This document shows positions 34,901 through 47,800 of a DNA stretch of 64,000 nucleotides, piece after piece. A model generated the notes under the pieces. The model ran no database searches. It saw only the letters and a program-made list of their open reading frames with translations, and was not told the DNA's origin. Every line of letters starts with the position of its first letter. The stretch's first letter is position 1. The translations under genes and the position numbers were made by a program. Source of the stretch: Membranipora membranacea (lineage: Eukaryota > Bryozoa > Gymnolaemata > Cheilostomatida > Membraniporidae); NCBI GenBank assembly GCA_914767715.1, contig OU612073.1, positions 16,494,001 through 16,558,000 on the forward strand, in the 5' to 3' direction.

Positions 34901-35452
34901 GGAATACACAGCGCGGAAAATGCACAAAGGGATCCTAGATGATATAATATGCAATAAAAGTCAAAATGATTTCCAAAATATGTAAAGAATCTCCATTTAG
35001 TGAGTAGCCTAGTGTAAAAGATGACTGTAAAATGTAGGTATTGTGTTGCAGGTGAATGGTCTGAGGTCAACTGCCATAATAATGTGTCATATGTATATCT
35101 ATATATGTAAATGAAAGGGTCAAAGATTCTATAAGCGTAGTAAATAATGACGATATTGGTAAATAAAGTTTTTGATTTTTACAGCAGTATGTGCAATATG
35201 CACTAAGATAATAAAGTATTTAAGTGGCCTGAATTAATATAGGCTCATATCAGAGAAATGAATGAGTTTGAACAAAATCGGGTCTTCAGTATGAGATTTT
35301 CAGTTGATTTATCGGGTCCAATGCCGCGTCCCGCAATTCCTGGTTGTTTTACTGGGAGTTATCGCTGGGTATGAGTAATACTATGTTACTGATCCTTCTT
35401 ACGTTTTTAATGCTCAGAGATCAGGTGACTTAATGTTTCATAATTCTAGATA

Positions 35453-35488
35453 ATCACAGAGCAAAGATATATATCTTTACTCTGTGAT
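35453..35488. repeat. short hairpin family G, copy 2
   Basis: ATCACAGAGCAAAGATAT pairs with ATCTTTACTCTGTGAT, with one mismatch in a 17-bp stem, about 105 bp past the ACK stop codon. Confidence 0.85.
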
Positions 35489-35592
35489 GACATAGTGGGT
35501 TATTCTGGTCTGGAGTTTTTCGACCAATGAAGAGTGATTTACATCTGAGAGCGACACTTTATCAGATACTGATCCCGTATAATTAGTGAGTA

Positions 35593-35811
35593 TTACACAC
35601 CAATAACATCGTTTTGATAGACAGCCCTCCTATCCAGTATAAAGTCAGCCGCCCTCTGCACATTCCATTGGCAGCTCACCAGCGCAGTCTTACAATGATC
35701 GATGCCAGCCAGCTTTAGTTTGGCTAACTGTGTCAGTTTGATATACTTTACTGCATTGTTCATATCACCTTGAGTTTTATCCAACGCCTGCCGACATTCG
35801 GCTTCGGATAC
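35593..35811 (-). CDS. TNK2: ACK terminal exon: UBA domain
   Basis: [20 protein letters not shown] and [20 protein letters not shown] form tandem UBA-like helices of the ACK C-terminus; TAA stop at 35593-35595. Confidence 0.93.
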   Translation of the reverse strand, partial: VSEAECRQALDKTQGDMNNAVKYIKLTQLAKLKLAGIDHCKTALVSCQWNVQRAADFILDRRAVYQNDVIGV

Positions 35812-38800
35812 CTAAATTAGATTTATGTCTGATTCATACAAGATGATGATCTCTCTTAAAAAATTCAAAATGTATTTAAACTTAATTGAAGTGGCGGAAA
35901 CATTGTAACTTAATTGAACTGTGGTTTCACCAGAGACTATGGATACTATGATGGTGAAGATATTATCTTTAGTCCCTGGTTTCACTTCCCTAACCGCAGC
36001 CTTAAAAACAATCAGCATTAATTTAGATATTGAGAGTAAAAACATGCCCATAAATGTTACACAATAAAAGCTATTTCACCACAAGGCATGAGATATGCTA
36101 ACGGTCTTACCTCATTGCCACCATTGCCAACGAGAACTTTCTGCATTCTTCGGAGCAGTTGTCTCTCCTCGCTGAATTCGAGCAGATCTTCATAACTTAC
36201 ATTATCAGATCTAGACTTATATCTGCCGTGTAGTACAGAGTTACCGTCATCGTTAGCTGAGTGACCAGCAGAGTGACCAGAGGAGGTTGTATGGGTGGGG
36301 GTGGGCATGTCAGCCCCCCAGAATGCATCCATGTTATTATACACTGCTGTAAATAAAAAACATGAGAGATATGAAATCCCCTTCAATTAGTTGCTATGCC
36401 TGCTATGAAGTACAGAATGTGTTGGATTCATATATCATAAGTTTGGAAACTGGAAACCACCATAACAAAACAAAGCTCAGAACTAATAGTTTAATTAATT
36501 ATCCAGCAAGTGCCAATGTGATTGAAACAGCAAAAAATTCACAAATAGCAAATTGAAAAAGCAAAAAATTCTCTTCAATTCACCAATAATTTATTACTTA
36601 CCATCAATACTAGGTGTGTGAGGTAGCCTTGTGATCGGGCTCTGTGGAACAGGAGGTGGGGGCGTACAGGGCATGTCACTCAAATCATCATGATAATTAG
36701 CCTTAGCACCTGTGTTGCTTGCACTGACTAGCTGTATGGGTGGTAAGGGTGGCCTTTCTTTTGGACGATCAGCTGACTTTACAGATGTCCGGCTAGAAGC
36801 AAAAACAATAAAGGTTAACAGAAATCATTCGATAGATAACTGAACATTTCTTAAAATGCATGGCCGGCTCAAGATCTGAAAACATAAGCTGCGCGACTGT
36901 CATCTACATATACCAGTACCTCACAGCAGCCTCCTCTCCTTTTATTACAACTTGTTTCTAATTTGACTGTATTTTGAGTTGCGTTGCCACTGGAGAGTGG
37001 GAGGAATACGGAATGGATGAAATTGTAGAAATTATATCCCTGTATTCAATACCAGTAGTAGACAAGCCCAGCTGTATTACTATGCTGTTGTACCCTGTAC
37101 ACACCTGTTTGGTCTGTGTTGAGAGTTAGCACTGTGACGTCTGATTCTGCTAGGAGGATTAGAGGGAATCTCCGGAGGTTTACCATTAGATGATTTCCTC
37201 TGTATACTTCTAACATGTCCATCCTGTAATAGGTAGATAATGTGTGAGAGGGGAATCTGATCACAGTATATTGAATTCTATGTGGAGAACTGTGAGTTTT
37301 CACCACTGATGTAGCTGATTATCCAGCTTTGATTTGTAACTAAAAGAAACTTGTATACTTAAACTGAGTGGTCTATTTGTTACAGACCATACTCTAGTAT
37401 GATTTGGAAACGATGAGCAGCACATGTGACTATATATAGTGGCATATAATGATGTGAGGAGTAATTTAATCCAGCGAACATCATATGGACACAGAGAAAG
37501 TGTATATCCTTATACGCTGTGATACCAAGCTATAATCTATTTCTGATCACCCCATTTTATTGATGTTTTATGATAATTAAAATTAAAAGCTGCCAAAAAG
37601 TCTGATAGCTTCATGCAGTCAATCAATCTGACATGAAGCTATCACCCAAATTATCAGCCGGAGTAGTCCTTTGATAAAACATGTCAAAATTTAATAAACT
37701 CGCTAAAAAAACGCTTTGATCTTTGGTTGATAACCTTATGTAACGCGAGGGATTAAATTTAATTGCCATTATCAATATTTCAAATATTCTCCCGAGCCAG
37801 ACGAGATGAAAGTTTGGAGTGTTATGGATGATGACAGGGTGGAGATTTATCAAATATTTAGATAAAGATTGATTTTTTTGCCAAGAATACATTTCATTGA
37901 CAAAATTTTGATAAGGGTGTTAATTTCCGTTTTCCATTCAGAGATGATTAAAAAAATATTGTCATGTCAAGCCCACCTCCGTGCTGAGGTAAGGTTTTGG
38001 ATGTGGCACTCAACTGGCTGATGTGTAGACAGAAATATTCATAACTGAATATTTAATTTACCAGAGTGTCTCTATGGTGTCGGCGCGTCAAATGGATCAG
38101 TGAGTCAGCTGGGTTGGTGAGTCAGTTGATGACTTGGTTTCAATCTAAGGTATGGAAATACTTTTGCCATATAAAACCTATCGCATCGCATAAGCCTATG
38201 CGATTTAGGTACCTACACACAAACCAACAAACCAACATAATAATATAGCGCAAGAGTTCAGACAGCATGAATTTCGTCTCCGGTATCTGTGTGACCATAC
38301 TAGTGCCATATCATGACTTTTCCCTCACCAGAAAAAGGTCATAATTCTCTAATGGTACATTTGATTGTACATGGTAAATAATAAAAAGGCCGGCCGCTTA
38401 CCCCCTAGTCTAAGTGCTCAGGCGACTGCAATGCGGGTTAGTGGCATTCCATTATTAAACACTCATAAACATGGGTGTTTGGTAATGGAATGCCATTAAC
38501 TTGCATTGCAGCCATCTGAGCGCTTAAGACTACTTAACACTATGCTGGGATATTGACTAACCTCAGAGCTGGGATGTCGACATTTAGCTACTAGTACATT
38601 ATAAGCCTGCTCAGCCTCCGGAGTCACAGTGCTAACTTCTGTCTTACAAGCTAAGTTATCACTAAAACTTCTCTTATCCGCCTTCGGGCTCGTCTTCTTA
38701 GCGCCGGGAAACTTGAAGTGGAACCGATGTTTGGATTTACTCGGTGTACCAGGCTCATCATCAAACTCTTTAGGAGTTTGTGCCTGCTATAAAAGAGAAA

Positions 38801-41800
38801 ACACATTGTATGACCATAAAAAATTTACTAGTAGGGTAGAGAGTTGTTAGCCCATGTGTCTGGCAGTACTCTTTTACACCCTTCACCATTTGCCATGTTC
38901 TATGTACTTTCCTTTATAAATCATAACGCTGGCACATGACAACAAAGTACTTTACTTCATACTTCACTTTTACCTCATAAGAGCTCATATATTTCATTAT
39001 GCTGCATGATTGCCTGGTAGTTTATAATTGTAATTGGTAATTGTAAGACTTGCCATCAGATACACTTGTCCCAAAATGATACCCTAATCTGTAATCTGCA
39101 GGGTGGCATGAGACTCTATTGTAATAACTCGTACATCACGATTACAAATATCTTATCTATAGGCCTGCCCACGAGCCAAAACCTACTTATCATACAGAGG
39201 GTTCAGTACAATACAGTACGCAACGCAGCTTCTGACACATTATCATTATGCAGTATTTTTAGCATTGCCCTGCTGCAAAAGCTCTGGGCTGAATCACAAA
39301 ATATTTTTGAAGCAAATCCGAATAATCTTAGTGGTAATAGAGTTGCATGATGAGAAAGTGCAGTAGATAGTGTCTCAACCAAATCTAGGCAAAAATAATC
39401 ATGGGGATTTGAAAAGCAGGCTCTAGTAGGGAGAGAGCGGATCCTCAGACATTACATGTAAGACCAAGCTCTACTAACTGATAATGATGTAGATGCGAGC
39501 TGATTGGCCAGTTCGATAGCATCATTTATCATTTTCTCATCTGCTGCCGACATGCTCTTAAGGTTTGGTCCCGGCAGCGTCTGTAAAGAAAGAATTCTAA
39601 GAGTAAAAGTATCTATACAAGCTCACTGAAATCATGAAAAAACTGCTCCATATAACTTCATAGGGGAACCAAGTGGTGTGATATATATAGCAAGTTCAAG
39701 ACATCAAAAACTACAGAGTAAAAACACTACTAGTTAAAATGAGAGAACTACCTAGCATTTACAGTTGTTTTGGTGCTGGATATGGCAGCTGGCAGCCATT
39801 TTGGTGTTGACAGGCACAGGGACAATACAACAGAGTGTATACTGACTATGAAAGGCCTAACAAGCTTTTAGTGGGTGGGAAGATTTTTGTATCCAGCTGC
39901 AAGTTCCTACTTGGATCCACACAGAAACTTTCTGTCGACATATAATCACTGCATACATCCTGCAAATCACTCACAATAATGATACTATTGTATATAGTAT
40001 TGCTATATTGTGATCTTCAGGATGTATGCAGTTTTATATTATAATATAATATAATGCAATCATATAATATAGTATGTATAATAAAATACATGTTATAAAT
40101 ATGTTTGTATTATCAAGAGCACATTCCTCTCACGCTTACCTTTCTAATATTCACACAAGAGTAAGAGGAGGAGGCAAAGAGTATCAGGAAACATTGTAAC
40201 ACTGGTTAGAACACCAACCGAGAGAGTCAGGCACAGTATGCACACAGCAAGTAGTGTTAAAACATGACAGGCCTTGGAAGTGCTTGTAACGGGACATGAC
40301 ATGATGAGACATATAAATATCCAACACTAAGAGGTGAAGGAGCCTCGACGGATGATGCTAATAATCTGCTATGTGTAAAGGCAACGCAATAGTAAGAGGC
40401 ATGGCAAGAAACAATTATGAGAAAACCTTCATCGAGCAGGTAGCACACTAAAATACCAAAATGCCCACCGAACTAGGGACACCAAATCAGTCAGTCAAGC
40501 AACGTTTGAAGGTAAGTAAGCGAATGAATTAAGATAGATCAGGGTTATTGAGCGATGTGGTATTATTATATTATTTAGGCTATTATGTAAAGTAAAGTCA
40601 TTCGAAAAAAAAAACAGAAAAAGAAGAACAAAATATAAGTCATAAAAATAGAAACATCCATCCGGCAGCCACATAATCATGCGTATATCAGTAACATAAA
40701 TAAAGTATGTAAATTAACATTTAGTTTGACAATGTGGATTAATAACACTGAGAGCTGCAGGGCGCTGTCAATTACCAGCCTACTAATTGCGTCAGCATCA
40801 ACCAAATCAGCCGAAAAAATAGCTGTTGCACCAAAAGTTACTGTTATCAGTTTAACAGTTAATCAGACCAATGAAATTTCAGTACCATGTTTGACACTGA
40901 ATGAATGTACCCTGTCGTAAGTGTGGATTGTGCTGTATGTATATTAGCTATCATGTATATTGAACCATTTGAAAAGTAGCCTGTAGATCAAATATTACTC
41001 TGTACACGTGTTTGATGGATGATATACAAAAAATTCAGTGACCATCTTAGTCTTCAGCAGTGACAAAAAAGTTTATATTTGCATATCTTTTGGATTAATT
41101 TCAATTGATTAATGTTCATCCCTGTACAGCTTCCTGTTAATGCCTTGTAAACCTGGATTATCGATGATTCAACGAACAAAAGAAGGATTATGTCGTTAGC
41201 TCAGATGTAATACTAATCAGTTATCTATATTAGGCTGTCGGCTGGCAGAGCTACCATAGCAATGAGAAGCTATATTATTATGTCAGTGGCACAAGAATCT
41301 GCGACTCGATGCCGCAAAACTTGTGGCCGCCTCTCTGAGAGGAGGCATTGCAGACCTAACGACCAGCCCTTTATTGGGGGCAATCACCGTTGTCACTGGT
41401 CATCACACAGCAACAGTCTCAGAATCATCTTCACCCTGAAAATGAAACATTTATAGACGATGTTTACACAAGCTAACACAGACCGATCTCAGCCATACTA
41501 ACTCGACTCAGACAAGAACACAAGCCACTACAGCAACAGCACTCATAGCATCCCAAGATTTGGTGGAGGGACTAACAGGATTGAAGATTCAGTTTTCAAA
41601 CATAACAGGATTACACAAGATTGTCGGGCTGCACTGTATGTAATAATACGGTATGTATATTTATCATAGTCACATCCTGTAATGGCTGACACCAGGATGT
41701 TGTACACAGCTTGGAGCAGCAGTGAGCACTTGCCATAGCGAGCATGCTTTGTTGGTTAGTAAACGTAAAACTTAGCAACCAAAAAGCACCATCAACTATG

Positions 41801-44800
41801 AGTACCCTGTTAGACCCAATTATAGGTGATAGTCCTGTTACCAAGAGGTGGTATAAAGAGATGTTTCTTTGGGTTGACCAACTCCACTGGCTATACTTTG
41901 CCATTGACTGGAATCTTTTTTCTGCTTCTCTTCATTGAGGGAGATCAATTATCAGGGGTTAGTAAAGCTAAGCTGCGGCGGTGAGACAGACAGTGATAGA
42001 GAGTGAAAGGATAGAGAGGGGACAGACAGGGGCGTAGAGGGGATAGAGAGGTTTTAAGTTTGATTTAAGTTTCACTACATCTACCAGTAACCATGATCAG
42101 ATGAAGAGGGTGAATGTTGGTGTTTGAGGGGAAGTGGGCGTCTCACAAAATCGATGACCTATGGTAGGAGCCTCTTCAACCGAAGTAATGATTCTTTTTC
42201 TCCAGAAGATTATCAGTCATACAAACTTTTTCTCTACCAAAACCAAATTATCGGTTGAAGAAACCTCACCTGAGTAAATCACTGGCCACTCAGACTTACT
42301 AATTTTGCCTTGCTGGATGATTTTTTCCTCTGCTTAGCTGCACAAGTAACGGCCGCCGCGGCAGCGTTTGGTGGTGAGTGAGTATTAATATCCATAGTGT
42401 GTGAAAGTGAGTCTGATGTGACAAATGAGTTATAAGAGTCAGGGTGTTGTACAGTACTACCGTAATTACAATAATCCGAATAACCCTCCATCGGCAGTGG
42501 TGAATACAAGGGGGGAGAAGCAGCGCCCTCTACTAGCCCAACTATTAATCCATTATTATCAGGTGAAGAAGATGAAGAGGATGAAAGCCTGTCCAAGCAT
42601 GCAATAGCAGAAGCATTAGTAGCCATGCCTATAGTATGACTGTAGTAGGAGGGAGTGGGTACACTGCAGCTGCTGCTGCTGCTGCTTACATTGTTACTTA
42701 TCCTCTCAGTATCACATGTCCCACTTCTGACACCATGTCCATTGTAACTGTCTGAGCGCATTGAGGCTGCTGCAGAGCTTTGTTGCTTAGCACTGTTATT
42801 GTTTTCATTTGTGTTTGAGTAGCTTGTTTTAAAATCTCTCATCATATCATCAATAAATGAGGTACCAAAATCTCCCAACGACTCCTGCAATAAAGAAAAG
42901 AACATAACTAATAAACCACTGCTATATATGACACTTGGCTACGGGACTAGTATTGTACTGGATCTTTCTGGCGGATATTCAAGCTCTGGAATAGCGCATT
43001 ATGTACTCTTGCTGGTAATTTTCCATCAAATTAAATAGTGTTTGAAGAGCCACAGATCACAGCAACGGTACAGCTAATTATATACTATATATTATAACAT
43101 AACATCACAAGTGTGGCCTCTATAATATTATATCTAAGAGAAATCTGTCACTAAATTATCCCATAAAATCAGCATTCTATGACATGGGAGGATGTACAGA
43201 GGAAATTCATCGAAATTGGTTATAAATTTTAACTTGCATGAATGTTTCCTCATGTCTAGCAATGAGATAAAAAGATAAATATTTGATGAATGGCTACAGC
43301 CTGAATTATCAGTGAGTTTGACTCATCCATCCAGAACCCATGTGATCATCATTGATGTGCAATTAAGAGGATGATTTAACAGCCTTTTAGCTTGAATTTC
43401 AGATTTATTATGGCACTTTGATCAACTTTCTCTTTTGATAAATGAGTAAAAAATTTTAAAAATAAACATGGGATGGTTTTTACCAACTATTATGATCACA
43501 TGATGAGATTTATGAAACCACAGGGTGATCAAAATGACTGGCATTCCAGGCCTCCAGGCATTCCAGTCAAAATGCTGTTAGGAATTTTAGGGGATAATTT
43601 TCTTTAAATCACAGGTGTGCTTGTCCCTTCTGCCTCTGCCCGTCTCTCAGGTATTCAAATCACTAATGGCATTGTCATTTGATAATTATAAAAAATTCCA
43701 TGTGCTGACAAATTCCAACAAAGCCCGTGATCCTTGTACAATCAGGGAAGGTCAGGGGTCTCTCCTACCCTCCCTGTGATGCGAAGTGAGGATTCTCACC
43801 ACCACAGTTAAACATAAAACAAACCTTCAGTAATCTTACAACAGAAAGCTACAATACGAGAGAGAGTGGTAGAAAAGAGCCATCACTCAACGCTCTGCTG
43901 TGGAAAATAAGCAAGAGAGGAATGGAGAGCACTTTGTTGCTGTACACTTCCTCAAATTTCCAGCGGTTAAGTTAGTGGATTTTTTTCTGACAATGTCAAA
44001 AAAATGCTGCAAAAACATGCAGCAGTGTCACTTCAATCCTGAGTTATACATACCGAAAGGCTAAGATCAGGAAATTCAAAGTCTTCTAGCTCTTGTAGCC
44101 CGCTGTCGGTGCTGTCTTGTGTATGATTACTATTACTGGAGGTGAGTGCTATACTGCCGCTGCCCCCACCACTGAGTGTTGTATGTGGAGACAAGCTACT
44201 ACTGCCACTGCTCAGGCTACTGCTGTGATTATTATGAGCTGAATGACCGTTAGGTATATTTACTGTAGCGTTTGGTCCTACATTGATCGTAGCACCGATT
44301 CCACTACCACTACCGTCACTTGTGGTACTTCTCAAAGTGCTTGAACCTGTGCAGGGGAGACAAGACACAAATTACGAGCTATAAATAACAGAGGTAACAC
44401 ATTCCATAAGTCTAAGTGTAAACATTACAATGATTGCCCCCTATTTCCTCAGCCAGGAATTATTCTAAACAGTGTACAATGAGTGTGGTATTAGCGCGCT
44501 GTCATACTTACCCAATCAAAACACCAACTGTAGGTTCCCACAAACGGCAGACAAAAGTAACAAGCAATTCTAAATTTTTGGCCCCCTCTGCAAGAGCTAA
44601 AAAAGCACACCTAACAATGCTAGACTGTACCCTATGAATGCCCAGCTGAGGTTCAATATGCGGATAACAACGCAAGCGATAACAATGGCCTTCAAGCCAG
44701 ACACGCATGAACGCTCCTCGCACAAGCAAACACGCTATTGTCGATGTGAACCCAATTTACAAGTGCAAATGCTATTCACCTCTTGATGCGATCACACGGC

Positions 44801-47800
44801 GAGCTGATTGCTCAAGTGCCTGTTCTTACAAGAACAATCAGCACAAATTCATCGAGGGTAGCACTTGAACATCACGCAGACCCCAACAACAACCGATTAA
44901 TTCGCGAATAATACTCTGCAAACGTGATGAATAAAAACTCAGCAGACTATTTGGGAAACATTGCGCCCCTAGAGCAAATCCATGAGATCTGACTGAGCGC
45001 CAGGCATGTGAGACTAAATAGAAAACTCACTTAGGGTTGTTGTGAAAGTTAATAAGGATTATGTATGTTATGGCTACAATTTAAATTAAACATTCATGAA
45101 TCAGAGTTTGTGTGTCTGTGCCAAAGTACTGATTGGACAGAGGCAGGTGGTGTTTAGTGATGAGGACAGTGATTAGCTAGGTAATGTACTTGTGGTGAAT
45201 CATCAGCTGCAGTGACTGAACCTACTGAATACAGGCAGGCCTGAATACCTACAGGAGCACCTGTCCCTAGATGTCACTGATCAGCTGCTCATTATGGGTG
45301 GTACAAATTTAAATTCCGGAGAGAGTGACCTGTACATAACTTCCTAAATATATCCAGGTACCACAAATAACTGCCTGAATTTTATCCAGGTACAGCTGCA
45401 TTCTAATAAAATAACTGTACAGTGCGATACATAGTTATGATTGCTAACATGACATTTAAGACGTGACACATACAACACCGTGTCAGTGTCAGGGGTAAGG
45501 CTTACCTGAACTTCCACCTTTGATAGGTATAATCTTCTCCACTTTCTCCGGTCCTACTGGTATATCCCCAAAGTTGATGCCGTCGTATCCAATATGTCCA
45601 GTGTGTCTGAGGTCGTTCTGAGGGGCTCCGATCATGTCACGAGTAAACTTCTTCTTCTCCTGGTTACGAGGTGACCTCGATGTGTTCTGTTTCTTCATTG
45701 ATTCTACAGTGGAGAAAAATCGGATGCTTAACTCAGGATAGTACTGTGAAAAGTGGCAATAAGCCGCATGTGCTATCATGAAGAGCAGCTTTTCGACTGA
45801 CTGTCAGGAGAACTTGCCAAAACACTGATTAGTTGAGTGATTAGGATATTTGGACTAGTGATTTCTACTGTGATATCAACTGTGATATTATTAATCCATC
45901 CTACATTAATTTGAATGCACTGAGCGTCAGTTGGTGGTTGATGCTTATCTAGGATGCCCACTGAAGACTTGTCTAATCTGATACAACAGGCTAACAAGCT
46001 CTGAAATAGTAGAACGCCTTCCCCTTTTCTATTTTTATATGGAGAATAAGCCCACTGTGAGAAATCGTATAACGATAACACAATGCTGCACCCATGAGCA
46101 TCTTTACCCCTAACTTTCAGCTCCTAAATTGATCAAAACATAAGCCGGTCAAGGGTTAAGACTAACCCATAAAGGTGCTTCATAACTTTAGACCAACGAA
46201 CGAACGTTGTCACTGAACAAATGAAAGCGATGGCGATGATGACGACATCCAAGGACTGACCAGGGAGGTGCTCACAACTTATTGGTCCACTCTCGATTTA
46301 GATTTGATTTTCATGGGCTTCCACTGAATATTAATTTCAAATTATCTATCAATAGCTAAAATCTTAATTAGTCGGTTTAAAAATATCATGGAGAACAATT
46401 CACCGCGTTTTGGGTGGGACGGCTGGCACTTTTATTTCATCTCCAGATCACGCAGAGGGCAAAAATAATTCATCTTATTTGACTGACGCAAACTCAAAAT
46501 TAAGAAATTTGAAAGTCATATTGCTGTGAAATGAGTCTTTATAGTTCATAAACTGTTGCAAACAGCTTTCTGCCCAACAATTCTTACTAATCTTCAGCTC
46601 AATTAATCAATCTCTGGATGCCACAAGGATGCATTTGTTATAATAAGAGGATTATCGGTTTTTATAGATAAAAATCAGGTAAAAACAGATATTTCCCAGG
46701 GTAGGGTCTCAGGCCCTGAGAGTAAAGGCAGGCCTGGAGAGTAAACAGTCTGAGTAAATATACAGGTCAACATTGAGTCTATAAATAAACTCTTCACACC
46801 CAATAAAGCAAGAGAAGTGAAAAAGAAGATAAATACGCAGCGTCTTCCAAGAGATGCAAGGGAGGGGCTATGAAGGAGGCTAACTTGTCCGCAGACATAT
46901 TCATACACAGCAGAAAGTCTCAGCAATAGCACAATGGGGGTATATTTTCTGTAAATTAGGTGTTACCCATACTCAGTAGGAGATGTTGATGGTAATGGTT
47001 TTGGTAACTTTCACTGATCATATCTGTTATTGGGGACCAAATACCAAAGCCAGAATTAAATCTTGCTTCAAGTTGTTTGCACGCAGAAGAATTTGATTTA
47101 TTTTTAGACATCCAACATTCTCATCGAGAGCTTCCAGAGTTTCCAGATACTTAAACATAATCTAAATCTATAAAACATCGCCTAAATCTGTATTATATTA
47201 CCTAAATCTAGATATACACCGTGTAATCTGGGTTTATATAAATATAACCCCTCATTAGTATGATCTATGGCTTCCCATTAATTAAAAAACATATCCTTTG
47301 TGCTCAGAGCGTTACCCATTTTTAGGCCAACTTTTTTTTAAAATTTCGTAACCTCTATCAGGAAAAGTAGGAGGAAGTTGCGAGCCTCGACAGATAAAAA
47401 CAACAAACAAGCTTCAGAGAAAGTTCAAGTGCTAAAATTTTGCCTGGATTGTTTGTAGTGGGAAATTATTATCTACCACATGTCCATCCAAGGAAGGGAT
47501 GAGGATGATGATTGAATGCAAAGTTTGAGCACTTTCTCTGGAGCTTGTTTGTTGCTTTGTTCTGTCGAGGCTCACTATGATAGAGATTAAATCATCAAGC
47601 GTTATTAAGATATCAGACCCTCATCCCCACCCTGAGTATCATTTCGAAATCAGTTCAGCTATTTGGGGTATTTCAATCATTCCTCGATCGATCGGTATAT
47701 AATGAGCATCGAGGTTATCTGATCCGCCCATTCCATAAAAGTTTACTCTTTTTTATCAAACGATCCATCTCTGACTCATCATGCTATTGAATTTCAGGTT

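Larger units (their letters stand above)
34515..35592. other. convergent spacer between 3CxxC and ACK genes
   Basis: It holds both 3' UTRs. TTTATT at 34872-34877 (a minus-strand AATAAA) lies beyond the plus-strand signal at 34891, so the transcripts may overlap. A 36-bp hairpin sits at 35453-35488. Confidence 0.4.

Noticed and set aside
40726-41640. ORF-like stretches on the plus strand in an ACK intron, including a helix-like segment near 41310-41460
   Set aside because: Open in several frames but no consistent frame, no splice pair and no family match; may be an old transposon scrap.
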